64,000 nt of DNA from positions 58,209,802-58,273,801 of the forward strand of contig NC_012871.2 in the NCBI RefSeq assembly GCF_000003195.3. The letters run 5' to 3'. Both the position numbers and the translations under genes were made by a program. Source of the stretch: Sorghum bicolor (Eukaryota; Streptophyta; Magnoliopsida; Poales; Poaceae). Under the pieces are notes generated by a model, which worked only from the letters and a program-made list of their open reading frames with translations, was not told where the DNA came from and ran no database searches. Of the stretch, positions 22,288 through 34,062 are shown in pieces (positions within the stretch are counted from its first letter, which is position 1; every line of letters begins with the position of its first letter).

Positions 22288-23074
22288 TCGGTCTGTTGAC
22301 ATTTATTGTTGTTTGTACATTTATGAGGCACACTCCATATAGCACTCAATATCGTAAATGCACACTCCATATAGCACTCAAAGGCGAATATTGACTCCTG
22401 CTGTCAAACAAAAACAGGTGTAGCTGTGAAAATTTGATCACTACTAGTACTTAGCCTCCAAAGATTTTTAGATTTCTCATCGTAGTGAAAAATTCACAAG
22501 AGATACTGGGGAATTGCTATCTAGGAGTAGTGGTTGCTGCTGCTCCAGACGGAAACAAAACCTGGGTGTGCTAGTGCTAGTGCTAGTGCTAGAGGAGATA
22601 TAGCGTATCATGTTTACTCTGACGAAACGCGGGAATAGTTATTCGAATGCAGAAGATGCAAATCCAGATAAGAGATATCCCTTCATGTGACTATATCTAA
22701 AGCAACCACCAACTCCCACTTGCACTATGTACCACACGTTCAAATACTCGCATTGGATCACCTAAACATTTGGCTCTTGCACAGATCACGCATTGCGGCG
22801 TGCGGCAGCTGGAGTGATAAACTACTATTAGTTTTCTAATCAAACATGCCAATGTCAGCTAAACAAATTTAGCCTGCTTGAGTACTTGTGGCGACCACAC
22901 GCAAAAGGGCCCAGCGGAGCGTCCATCCTCGACGGGATTGTGGGAAAAGCTGGAGCCACCTGCCCTACACGGCTACACCCTTGACATTTATATGTTGTCT
23001 ACTCTTGTTGTCTCTGAATGTCCTGCCGTTCTTTTTTCAGATACCAAGCCCCCTTGCTGCTTGCTTATCTACTA

Positions 23075-23223
23075 CTCTATCCATTTCAAATTATAAGTTA
23101 TTTCAACTTTTCTTTACATTCGTTTTACTATACATCTAAATACATATATATTATATCTAGATATATAGTAAAATTGATGGACCAAAAAAAATCTAAATGA
23201 CTTATAATTTAAAACGGATGGAA
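23075..23223. mobile_element. Stowaway MITE, TSD TA
   Basis: CTCTATCCATTTCAAATTAT and ATAATTTAAAACGGATGGAA are inverted terminal repeats, flanked by TA at 23073-23074 and 23224-23225. 149 bp, non-coding. Confidence 0.85.
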
Positions 23224-23704
23224 TACTGTCTACTCTCTCAATTCCAGGTGTAGAAGTGATGTAGATGGGCTCTGCAGAAATGGGAATTTACAAACGAAGT
23301 ACTAGAAGACAGTACTAATTAATAAGAAATGGCAAAATGGAATTCTTTTACTGAAGTTTCCAGAGAAGTTTCTTGCTAATATTAGCATGTTGGTTCCAGG
23401 AGAAGAGGCTAATACTGAAAACGTCACCGAAACATACCTATTGTCTATGTTATGAGCTTCAAATCTTCAATCAACACATAAAAACAAATGGAGGGTTTGG
23501 TATGAGACGGCGTAACGTGCCTTTCCACGTCGGCCAAGAGACGCCTGTCCTGTCCACATATATTTTGTGAAACAAAACCAGCAGATACTACCGTACCGGC
23601 TCTGATCTGATCGATCACCTCAGGCCCTCAGGGCCGGTGTGCTCCATGCGCGCATGTCGTACCCTCTTCGAATCCATACATGCAGTACATTGCTTGGTTA
23701 CTTA

Positions 23705-23942
23705 GGCTGTGTTTAGTTTCTTAGAGAAAAATTTTATGATACTGTAGCACTTTCGTTTGTTTGTGGTAATTATTGTTCAACCATGAACTAATTAATTAGG
23801 CTCAAAAAATTCTACTCGTAAATTCCGATCAAACTGTATAATTAGTTTTTATTTTCGTTTATATTTAATACTCCAGTCTAAAGATTCGATGTGACGGAGA
23901 ATTTTGAAAAATTTTAGATTTTAGGATAAAAGTAAACAAGGC
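23705..23942. mobile_element. Family A MITE
   Basis: Starts GGCTGTGTTTAGTTTC after TTA and ends AAGTAAACAAGGC. Interior TACTGTAGCACTTTCGTTTG and AAGATTCGATGTGACGG are family landmarks. The right flank is altered, so the duplication cannot be confirmed. Confidence 0.8.
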
Positions 23943-24542
23943 ATAAAAAGTTGTGCTTGAAGCCGGCCTGCAGAGCAAAGTTGGTTAGTACTTGGCTCTG
24001 TAAAACTACAAGTCACACGTTTCTCAGCCGTTGGAGGCAACAACTCTACTGTATATATATGCATGCCTCATCAAGCTGTAATTTTCGCCTAGCTCTACTG
24101 CTCTAGCCTTTTATTTTTTTACCCGTTTCATTCACTGTCTGTCTGTCCGTCCACGATCCCTAGCCAGGCCTGCATGTGGCGCTGTGGCGTCCTTGTCACC
24201 AACCGAAAGCTTTGGCTGCTTTTGGCAGAGTTGCTTTGCTGTCGCTGGTACTATAGCTAGTGCGCCGCACGGCGCGCGTGGCGCAAGACCATCGCTAGCT
24301 GACACGGACACGCGAGAGCGAGGGGGAGAGGGAGAAGCTGGCCTTTTGGCGTCGAGGCCCGTGGCGGGCACGCGAACGCGAACACGACGTTGTGTTTGGC
24401 TAGCAGCTGCTGCCGGGGAGGCCGGGCGCCGGGGCGTGTGGCGGCCGCGACCACGCGTTCCCCACTCTCTCCTCCGCCCCAGCGCACTGATCGACCCACT
24501 GAGTAGATAAGGACGTATTTGAATTCACTAGCAGCCAACATT

Positions 24543-24818
24543 TAGGGATGAAAACGGTACGGATATTTTCCGACCGTATTCGAGACCGAATTCGTTTAGA
24601 GAGGTTCAGATGTGTCCGTATCCGAGTCCGAATGTTTAATATCCGATACCGTATCCGTATCCGAATACTTAAATCGTATATTTATGATGTCGACATCCAA
24701 TCATATCTTATCCGACATGATTGACATTATCCGTATTCGTATCCGAATCCGACCAAAAATATGAAAACAAATATGATATCGGTGATATCCGTCCGTATCC
24801 GATCCGTTTTCATCCCTA
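24543..24818. mobile_element. hAT MITE, TSD CCAACATT
   Basis: Exact 8-bp flanks CCAACATT (24535-24542 and 24819-24826). Ends TAGGGATGAAAACGG and CCGTTTTCATCCCTA are perfect inverted repeats. The interior is full of 'tccgtatccga' repeats. 276 bp, non-coding. Confidence 0.95.
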
Positions 24819-24835
24819 CCAACATTACTTAGGAC

Positions 24836-25128
24836 CTATTCAAATGAGTTTTAGATTCTTAAAAAACTAGTTTCGCCTCTAGTTCCTAAAATCTGAATTC
24901 TAACAAAAAACTGATGGGGTGTCTGGGTCCCCCCGGTTTCTAAGAATCTAGCTTCATTTATTGTTAATGTTCACAGAGTCATAATATAAGAATCTGGCAA
25001 AAAGCTCAATAGCTTCTTGGTTTTTAAGAATTTGGTAAAATCTAACACAAGAAACTGGATAAAAAACTAGCCTGTTTAGATCCCACCCATTTCGAAAAGC
25101 CAGATTCTTAAAAACTACTGGCTACCCC
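24836..25128. mobile_element. Family E MITE-like element
   Basis: Recurring 'agaatct', 'aaaactag' and 'ggatcccacccatttc' blocks in both orientations match 7730-8110. Boundaries are approximate. Confidence 0.4.
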
Positions 25129-25217
25129 TGTTATTTGCGAGGGTAAAACTAACTTTTAGATAGGTATTAGTATTGTTAGCTAGATGTCTAGTTAAACATA
25201 TTTTAGCATTTACCGTA

Positions 25218-25309
25218 ACCCTGTTTTAAATTATGGGTTGTTTCTAACTTTTCTAGGTACACAACTTTTGCTATGTAGCAAAACGACCTATAATTTAGAA
25301 CGTAGGGAG
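25218..25309. mobile_element. Short Stowaway MITE, TSD TA
   Basis: ACCCTGTTTTAAATTATGGG and CCTATAATTTAGAACGTAGG-type ends are inverted, with TA at both sides (25216-25217 and 25310-25311). Only about 92 bp. Confidence 0.75.
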
Positions 25310-25311
25310 TA

Positions 25312-27020
25312 CTTGTTTACATATGTGCCTAGTTAATTGCACGTGCTTGAATTTACATGTTATTTTTTAGCAGCTAATCTAGATGAGTGTAAGCAAAGAG
25401 ATATTTAATTTTAACACGGAAAAGAACACAATCTTGTCAGTTACTTAATTGCTCCGCGTCAAATTTTAAGCAGCACAAGATATTTCCATGAGAGATCAGA
25501 GAAGCATTGCGGTAAATCTAACCACAGGATCATCAACTACTCTTTCCAAATCACGGATATGGAGGGGCTTTCGAAGACACTCTACATACAATCAAGGGGT
25601 CTGAAGCTTCTGATGAGCATATAGATATATAGCAAAAAAGAACTTCTGTTGGAAATAAATTCTGTTTAAATCCCGTTGCACAACTGCACGTACATCTAGC
25701 GAAATCCATGCCACCACCAACAAAGACACATAAGCCCGTCTAAAGCACTAGAGCAATACCAATCTAGGAAACAGACGTCGTCAAAATAAGCACTCAAGAG
25801 CTAGTGATCTTCAAGAATCTAGTATCCCAAGCAACACACCCATAATTAAGAAATAGTGCATCTTCAGTCCAAAATAACCCTACTCAAAAGGCTCTAATGA
25901 ACAACAACGGTACAAACTTCAAAGCAATGCCTTTAAAAAGATATAAGTGTTGACGTTGTCTAATCTAGAGAATTTGGGGTTTTCACCTAGAAAACCCTAA
26001 GAGGTGAGTGGAAAAGGGAAAACACAACAATGCCTCCAAATATGACAATGATACCTAGGTTAGGAATATAGTAATAGTGAACAATTTTAGGCAGTCGATA
26101 ACTTTCGAAAACATTAGTTTTTTTCTCCCTATCTAAAACTAGATTTTGTATGTCAACCTCGAATATGATGCAAAACAAACAGTAACCCTTTATATTATAT
26201 GGTAGTGTATATAAAGTCATGGTCACAATTTTAGAGCATGATCTTATCTGTGACATCTTATCTCTTATAAAGTCTTGGTACTCTAGTAATATGAGCCATA
26301 TTTTTTTCTCTTATTCTACCTATCAAAGAAAATAGAAAAACACATAAACCATTGGTAATCATATCCCCACCTCTTTTTTTCTAATTGATCTTGTTGTAAG
26401 ATATAAAAAGAATAACACCCCACCACGCAATGTGCTCAACCAACTTTTTTCACCTTATTTTCACTTACGCAAAAACCAAAACCTATCTAGATAGGTTATT
26501 AGGCTTGTTCTGGAACTTGGACTTTTCTAATATTCATCATTTCACAACCAAGAAATTTTGAAAGTAACAAAAAACAGGTGTGATCATGCTTAAGCTTTCG
26601 TTAGTGACTCTTTTGGTGGAGGCTCTAAAAAGTATTGGGATTGCACTTTAAAAGTATCTAGTTTTGATAGAGAACACTATACTACACTAGTGACTTGGTG
26701 AAAATATGTGAAATAAGCTGAGAACATGCCATGGGATCGTTTTTGCAAACAAACTGAGTAGGAGCTCAGTCCCTACACTAAACTTCTTTTAAGGTGGAAT
26801 GCTATGAGATAGTTTTATGTCAAAATTAAAAGGGCAGTAAAGTGGATTTTTTTTTGTATTTTCCTAAAAAAATATGAATTCAGATGCCAAAGAGAATCAG
26901 CGTAGTAAACCAGACATTCACACTGATTTGAATCCTTGTCAAGCCACCCACTGCAAAGCCACAAAAAGCAACAGCAACCTCCACCCCATGTCCAAGTTGG
27001 TCATTTCCAGAGCCGTGCTA
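25312..27020. other. Upstream spacer of the iron transporter gene
   Basis: AT-rich. No gene, RNA gene or complete element recognised. The last 150 bp become GC-richer toward the VIT promoter. Confidence 0.5.
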
Positions 27021-27025
27021 ACCCC

Positions 27026-27032
27026 TATAAAT
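27026..27032 (+). promoter_or_regulatory. TATA box of the vacuolar iron transporter gene
   Basis: TATAAAT inside CCCCTATAAATCCCCCTCC, 221 bp upstream of the start codon. A start about 30 bp downstream would give a 5' UTR near 190 nt. Position and GC-rich surroundings fit a grass core promoter. Confidence 0.6.
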
Positions 27033-27246
27033 CCCCCTCCCAGCTCTGCCCATTTCGCCTCGCCAACACAGAAAACCTCGCAGGAGCAAGATCTAATTAG
27101 CAGAAACACCACATCCCAGTATCCCACAGGCTGATTAATCATTCGAAATTGAAGACTAATCAGACGAGCGCTTAGCTAAGTAGCGCGCGATCCTTTTTTT
27201 TCTTGAGCGTGCGAGCGAAAGAGAGTACTGAGGCGCGAGAAGAGAG

Positions 27247-29295
27247 ATGGCGGCGCTGAACGGCGGCAAGACGTTCGTGCAGGACGAGGAGAAGCAGCAG
27301 CTGCTCCTGGAGGAGCACACGGAGAAGCACTTCACCGCCGGCGAGGTGGTCCGGGACATCATCATCGGCGTCTCCGATGGCCTCACCGTGCCCTTCGCGC
27401 TCGCAGCGGGGCTGTCCGGCGCCAACGCCTCCTCCGCGCTCGTGCTCACCGCGGGGCTCGCCGAGGTCGCCGCCGGCGCCATCTCCATGGGGCTCGGAGG
27501 GTAAGCTGCATCGATCCCCACTCTTTTTTAGTTTGCCCCCATGCATGCTCTCCGTCCCAAGTTCGCATCGTTTCTCTCCATTTGCTTCGATCCTCGTTCT
27601 TTCAGTTCATTGGTGCCGTGGTGCGGTCAGCAAGCCGACATGCATAGCATAACTGATGCTGAGCTAATCTTGGCTTCACTTGCATGCCTTTTAATTTGTT
27701 TCTTCCCCAAAGTTAAAGAACGTGCTTGCAGCTGTTGGTTTCAGTTTCGTATTCCCCTGCTCAGAATAATGGAGATTATTGCGAGTTTATATATGCAAAG
27801 ATAATCAAAAGGAAAACTCCTATTAACTTTTATAAAAGGGTGTTTATCATGCTCGGAAACATTTTCCGATGGGTACGAATTACATGCATAATTAATTAAC
27901 ACCTCTCGTTCTCTCTCTGGTGACAACCACCAATTTCCTTGAAATTGTAAGTATTGTTTGGCCTCAGGGCACGTTTGGAAGTGTGGTTTTGGTACTGAAA
28001 CCTACCTAGACGTTACTAAATACAATACTTCTCTTCCAAAAACATAAAAGGCACATGCCTTTACAGAGTGGTACATTCAACCTTTTTTTTATGAATTACT
28101 AGTAGTTCATCCATGATCCAACCATGTTAGGGCCGGTAACTAGTTAATTAAAAAATGCCACTTGAACACTGCCGACAGTTATGCCTACAGATCCAGTACA
28201 AGCAGGTTTTCGATGTTGTTTGTGGGATCTATGAGGCAAACTAGCACCATATTTCTTCCACACACAGAAAAAAAAAGTTCCACAGATGCAGTTACTGCTC
28301 TGTGCTACACCCTGGTCACTGGTCAGGAAAGAGAAAGAGAGAGAGGAATTCAGAGAACTTTTATATTACTAGTTTTAAACCCCTGGTTGGGAATCCAAAG
28401 TGCTCTTTTATTTGTTGGCAAATTTTGCTGAGTGACACTTGAGAAACGTGTGTAATTGGCCACGTCACACCGCCAGACCGCGAATTTGTCCAAAGACATG
28501 ACAAATTCGTGGTTGTTTTGTTTGTTTGCGTTTCCAACAGCTTGTGGAGTACCGTTAAAACAAAAACAGCTTTTGGAGTAAATAGGCCTGCACTCGTGCG
28601 TTTGGAGCCGTGTGCTTATCTGAGCCCAAATGAAGTTTGAGCCCAACTACCCACCCACCAAAACTAAACGTTTTCAGTTGCTGTCTGTGCGTGTGTCAGG
28701 TACCTAGCGGCGAAGAGCGAGGCTGACCACTACAACCGGGAGCTGCAGCGCGAGCAGGACGAGATCGACACCGTCCCCGACGTCGGTAAGCAACGCAACC
28801 GCGCGCGGGCGGCGCTCCGACGACGAGCCCACCCTAGCTTCTTCTCTTCTGACGCCGGCTAGCTAATATATGCATGCAGAGGCCGCCGAGATCGCCGACA
28901 TCCTGTCGCAGTACGGGCTGGGCCCGTCGGAGTACGGCCCCGTGGTGACCTCCCTCCGCAACAACCCCAAGGCGTGGCTGGAGTTCATGATGAAGTTCGA
29001 GCTCGGGCTGGAGAAGCCCGAGCCCCGGCGCGCGCTGGTGAGCGCCGCCACCATCGCGCTGTCCTACGTCGCCGGCGGCCTGGTGCCGCTGCTCCCCTAC
29101 ATGATCGTGCCGGAGGCCGGGCGCGCCATGGCCGTGTCCGTCGCCGTCACGCTCGCCGCGCTGCTCTTCTTCGGCTTCGTCAAGGGCCGCTTCACGGGCG
29201 ACAGGCCCTTCTTCAGCGCCGTCCAGACCACCGTCGTCGGCGCGCTCGCCTCCGCCGCCGCCTACGCCATGGCCAGGGCCGTGCAGTCCATATGA
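27247..29295 (+). CDS. VIT1: Vacuolar iron transporter, VIT1/VIT2 type (complete, 3 exons)
   Basis: Tonoplast Fe2+/H+ antiporter that loads ferrous iron (and in rice homologues also Zn/Mn) into the vacuole. Exons 27247-27500, 28700-28785 and 28880-29295 join with GT-AG introns (1199 and 94 bp) into 251 codons without interruption. Five hydrophobic segments are visible: about 36-57, 62-90, 160-188, 193-217 and 225-248. The charged metal-binding helices lie between the second and third (about 91-159). By comparison with the known Eucalyptus structure, transport-path residues D44, E73 and M81 and cluster residues E103, E106, E114, E117, M150, M151 and E154 are all present. The N-terminal EEHTEKHFTAGEVVRD is typical of plant VIT rather than of shorter VTL/nodulin-21 proteins, which lack the binding helices. 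Orthology to VIT1 versus VIT2 cannot be settled here. Confidence 0.96.
27501..28699 (+). other. Long first intron of the iron transporter gene
   Basis: 1199 bp, donor GTAAGC and acceptor GTGTGTCAG. AT-rich, no inserted element that I can delimit; a GA-rich stretch lies at 28329-28346. Long enough to hold regulatory sequence, none recognised. Confidence 0.7.
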
Positions 29296-29630
29296 TGATT
29301 AAGCAGCTTGCAGGCCGTATCATCAGCTCATCACCGGTCGATCGGCCGGCAGCCTAGCTAGGTTGGCCGGCCGTTGGCGACGAAAAATAAGTGCAGCTAT
29401 GCATACGTGGCTTCTGTCACTGGTCAGCTGCTGGTGACTGTACACATGGCAACGCGTAGTGTACTTGTACTAGTGTACTATACTACTACTAGTGTGTATG
29501 TACTCTGTTTGATGGCTGCGTGTAGTCAGTCTAAGATGACGTGCTGTATTTTCACCTGTGGATTATTTAGGTGATGAAGTCAACTGTGGCCCGCTGGGCT
29601 TTCAATCCATTGTTTTATCTGTCTATCTAA

Positions 29631-29762
29631 TGGCAAATAAAATGGCTGAAAATGGGCTGTGTAATGTTGCAAGGGGAGGCCCAAACTGGGTTTCCTTTGG
29701 GCTTTGTCTCTGTTTTCTCCTCAACTACTACTACTACTACCTAATAAGGATTTCTGAATAAA
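29631..29762 (+). promoter_or_regulatory. Possible polyadenylation signals of the VIT gene
   Basis: AATAAAA at about 29636-29642 and AATAAAA at 29757-29763 lie 340-460 bp after the stop codon. They are the only near-canonical signals in a plausible 3' UTR range. A (CTA)n run precedes the second. Confidence 0.35.
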
Positions 29763-29769
29763 AGAGGGT

Positions 29770-31510
29770 GGTGTTGCTAAAAAAAACTAACAAGGATTTC
29801 TATATGTTTGTTCCTAACTACCTTGTAAAGCTGTAATAATAGTTAATCCTCATGGGACATATGATTCTGGCTTCTCAGGCTCACCAAGAGGCACCACCGA
29901 GTGAAACTTTTCTTTTTCACCAAAGAAAAGGCGATGGAAACCTCATGCTGATTGAGTGAGTTGTACCATTTACCATCCCCTGTTGGTCAGTCAGAGTCTC
30001 AGAGATAACGACTTGGGTGGCCCATTACAAAGGTCGAAAGAGAGGTAAAATCTGCTGATGAAACAGAAACAAAATGACTAGTAGCCCAATTGGCACGAAC
30101 TTTTTTCTCCATCAGGCTGTAATTAGTTGGTATAAAATGGGATCAGCACAACTTTACACTATACCGCCAAATTCACCTTTCCTGTTCAAAAAGGAAACTC
30201 TGATAGTGCACTAGCTCATGATAAGCACTTTCTCACCAATCAACATCCCAAACCCAATCAGGACTCAATATATAGGAGCAGCCAGTACAGCATTCCTCAG
30301 TGACAGTGAGCAAACAAATTGCCTTTTTTGTTTCTCTACAATTCCTGCCGCCCCCATGCTACTACTGTATGTGTGACACTGTGTTACATAATAAAGAATC
30401 CTCTCATGTCCCAAACAAAGAAGTGTGATCTGTGATAAAAAAGATCGAGTAGCTAGGCTGAGTAGGGTAGGATGCGGTTGTGGACTTGTGGCTGCGTGAA
30501 GCCTCCAGGTCGATCTCCATTAGAGACAGAGATAGGCCAGAGGTCTGGAACATGCGAGAACTGTGGCCATGGAAGGTGAATCATCCCTGACTTTAGCGGG
30601 CATGATGGGCGGCATTCGGAAGGCAGCACTTCACCGGATGGATAGATAGATAGGGGGGCATTCCTCCAAGTTGCTGGATTTTGGCAATCATGGGTTCGGA
30701 TTCCGGTGGACTCCATGGTATCATTCCGATTTGATCCGGCTGGTGGACTCCTCCATGCTACGAGAATTAGATATATGGACAAATGCCTTCAGCTACATTC
30801 AGAATTAGATATGCATTCAGATGCTTTTGAAAAACATGATACTAGAAAAAGATCCTTGAGATTGAGAGTATATTTATTTATATCACTGTCAATTTGTCAA
30901 CCCCCTCCTCGAGTCCCCGCCTCCTCGGTGAAGCAAGCATTTCTTTCCCGCGGGAATCTAGGCGAAAGCGATGTCGTCTGCCGTTCAGGCAAGCTGCTGC
31001 TCATGGGCGACCGGTAGAGCAGCATCCTATCCTAGCAGTAAGTTGCCTTCGCCTGCACATCAAAGCAGATCAGGCAGGCGGCCACCCAATCCCAGAACCC
31101 ATTCCGGCGGACGGCCGGGGGTGCTGCATGCCCATGTGGCTACCATGGATCTCTCTAAGCCTTGTTCATTGAACCTGTACGTGGTTGCTGCTTTGCTAGT
31201 CGCTGAGTTCATTGGATCTGCGTAGGTTCACGGCCAGGGACATCTATCCATCCATGTTCTTCTCAACAAGCTGACCGCGCGCGCGCCACCAAATTCTTTA
31301 CATGGATTTACTTTCGCCGCAAATCAACCCAGCTTGCTTTTGGTCCAGTCACGTAATGTAGATCGATGTGGCTACACACATCGTGCAGTCCTGTTGCGTG
31401 AAAGGAAATTGAGTGGGTGTGAATGTGGGGGGAGCGCACATGGTGTGTGCATTGCATTGGTTCTCAACATGTCCAACAAATCTTGCCAACCGGTGCGTAG
31501 TATTTAGTAC
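29770..31510. other. Intergenic spacer without a supported gene
   Basis: The 30460-31250 part is moderately GC-rich and carries several 80-110 codon open frames on both strands without domains or splice structure. I assign nothing. Confidence 0.45.
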
Positions 31511-31518
31511 TCTATTTG

Positions 31519-32216
31519 TTATGCTGAAAACGGTCAGAAACGGTTAAAAAACTCTTAAATTATTTTCTACTTTTATATTTAAAATATGAAAATAAAAACG
31601 GTAAAGTCGAACACGAAAACGAACACAAACTTATGAAATATCGAGAATTCCAAAAAAAAACCAATTCGAATGGATTTATATATCGAACATTGTCGATATA
31701 CGAAAACTCCACGGAATACCGACCTGTAGTACCAAGTGCATGAGCATGACTAAGTATATGAATAATTAAGTTTAAGTGCATATAATAATTTAAAAGTGTA
31801 TGATCCTTGGTCTTAGGTACAAGTCTAGAAGAAGCAATAATAGCTAGCAACATTATAGGAATTAAAATTAGATATAGCAACTAGCATAACTAAATGTTAT
31901 AGAAATATGAACTTGAATTGAGAGGACAACACCTCGTGACCGTGCAGTAACCTGTAATTGGGCTGTGTGATTGTGCAGTTGGCTTAATTTGGTTTAAACC
32001 AAAATTTGAATTCATAATATTTCAAATTAAAAGTAAAAAAGTAGAAAACATCGATAAATGTCTAAACCGTTTTCTACTTTTACATTTGAAATACGAAACA
32101 TCTAAAATACGAAAGCAAAAATGGTAAAGTCGGACAAGAAAATACTAATTCAGTCGGATTAAATATGAAAACGATATGGTTCGGTTCGGGATATTTCCGT
32201 TCCGTTTTCATCCTTA
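31519..32216. mobile_element. hAT-type non-autonomous element, TSD TCTATTTG
   Basis: Exact 8-bp flanks TCTATTTG at 31511-31518 and 32217-32224. Ends TTATGCTGAAAACGGTCAG and CCGTTTTCATCCTTA are imperfect inverted repeats of the same type as 24543-24818. 698 bp, AT-rich, no transposase. Confidence 0.88.
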
Positions 32217-32224
32217 TCTATTTG

Positions 32225-33800
32225 GAGTATGTATTCTTTTGGTCCATCTCTAGGATTAATATAGGACAAATGATGAATTAAATAAATAATGGGCATGAAT
32301 ATAAAGAATAAAGCACTAGTCATAAATACAAATAATATCCAAATAATTTCAAATTTGGAACCAATAGACACATCATTTTTTATAGAAGTATTTTGTTCTG
32401 CTTTCATAATTTTAAAATTTAAAATAAACTAATTATGAATTAATACATAAAACAATTTGTATTGTTTCTGAAAAATGCAAAACCATCACCGAAACTAGTG
32501 ATATGGCCAAATTTGTCCAGTTTGATAGTTCAATGGTAGAAAATTTCTAGTTTCAGAGTTACATGGCAAAAAAAAATTCCCCTCATTCAAATAAACACTC
32601 TTTTGTGGCAACAAGAATCATGGACACTTGATTTTACTGATATACCCTTTTCCCACTTTGTGAGGTTTGTAAATGTGGTATGTATAAAAAGTTTCTAATC
32701 TCCCTGTGGAACATACTTCTAGCTAGGACCCATTGTGGTGATTATGGGATTTTCAATGTTTAATGAGAAGATGTATTAATACTAACATGTGTTTTGTAGA
32801 GATGAATGTGTTTGAGTTAGTCACAATAAGAACAACCACAGGTGCTTAAGACTTGGTGATTGAATGAAGCATGGTGCAAAAGATATTTGTGAAGACTAAG
32901 AACAGTGGAGTGAATGTAGGCTGTGTGCATGGTGACAATTGCTGGCACTGTGTATTAGGGATTTGTTTTTTCTTTGGCCATACTATTAAGAGGAGTTCAA
33001 GACGTTCAACTCGATAGAGACATAGAGTCAAAGCGAGAGCAATTGTATGCACAAGAGGCTAACTCTCTCGATTTGATAATGGCCTCAGCAAGATGGTTTT
33101 AACTCAAGAATCTCAAAGAAATTGGATTGTTCGAGATTGAACTTGAAACGGGCTAAAAACAGTGCAAGAGTATGCACCGAACTGCTGGATTAACTCCCGG
33201 AGGAATGTCCAGTGGTATTGTTTCCTGGGTTGAAGGGATTTAACTCCAGCTACCATGTGTGAGAGAGCGTTGTATGATCCACCCGAGGGTTGTGTAACTA
33301 CAACGGATCATCTGTTGAATGTTCAACTTGACTGCATGGAGTGTACCATATGATCCGATGGAGAACTATGTGACCTTGACGGATCATCTAGTGGGGCAAG
33401 CTGGACTTTGTGACCAGTTGACCAAGTCTCTATACTGCACCATATGATCTAGTGAGATAGTGGGCCCATCGGCATATCATATATTCATACGACGCAAAAT
33501 ATTCTAGTATATTCCAAACTAATAGTCAGAGTCAGGCAACACATTGCCACATATGATCCGACGTGGTTTGTGGGGAATTAGAGAATAACACATGAGACAC
33601 AAAGTTATACTGTGGTTTAGATATAGGGCGCTCTATGTCCAGTGAAGATACACAAATTTATATTGTATGATCCGATGAGTGAGCGAGAGAAAAAGGTCGA
33701 TGAGCAGAGAGAGAGAGAGAGGATAAGTATAAATGGGCTAGAGCTAATTTTAGAAAAGGCCACATAAGCATTTACCTTTAAAAATCTAATTTTCTGAGAT
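32225..33800. other. AT-rich spacer, possibly old LTR debris
   Basis: No gene. 'tatgatccga/gtg' recurs about five times between 33270 and 33670 (for example 33271, 33350, 33443, 33554, 33665) at irregular spacing, and a GA microsatellite lies at 33705-33722. This suggests a degraded repeat without recognisable ends. Confidence 0.45.
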
Positions 33801-33805
33801 AGATG

Positions 33806-34062
33806 CTTAGAGCAATTTCAAAAGACTCTTTATATCCTTTCTAAATGCTAGAAATAGAGATTTTGGTGAAAAACTACTTTCCAACAGCTTCTCTATTTGG
33901 TTATACTAGCCGTCTTCTGTTATGGTTTTTTTTGCTAGTCAAAACTAAAAGACGAGAGTGATGTACAATAAATATAGAAAAACTGTTGGAGAGTGAAAAA
34001 ATATAGAAAGCAACTTTTATCCAAATGACTCTCAATATGATGCTCTTGGAGATGGTCTAATA
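33806..34062. mobile_element. Tourist-like MITE (GAGCAAT/GATGCTC type)
   Basis: TTAGAGCAATTTCAAAAGAC at the left and TCTTGGAGATGGTCTAA at the right are imperfectly inverted, with TTA/TAA at the extremes. Internal 'ccaacag' and 'ctgttgg' also pair. Non-coding. Confidence 0.5.

Larger units (their letters stand above)
22690..24500. repeat. Diverged segmental duplication, copy 2 (partner 15640-17060)
   Basis: Same landmarks as copy 1: GATCACCTAAACATTTG (22756), GCACAGATCAC, GACGGGATTGTGGGAAAAG (22931) and TAGCTAGTGCGCCGCAC (24254). The offset grows from 7042 to 7432 bp along the segment, partly because a Stowaway (23075-23223) and a family A MITE (23705-23942) sit only in this copy. No gene is supported in either copy. 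Confidence 0.7.

Noticed and set aside
28974..29357. 127-codon open frame overlapping the VIT third exon
   Set aside because: Alternate frame of a GC-rich exon; arginine-rich and without domain.
30894..31225. Overlapping 80-105 codon open frames suggesting a small gene
   Set aside because: No homology, no consistent frame, no promoter or splice evidence.
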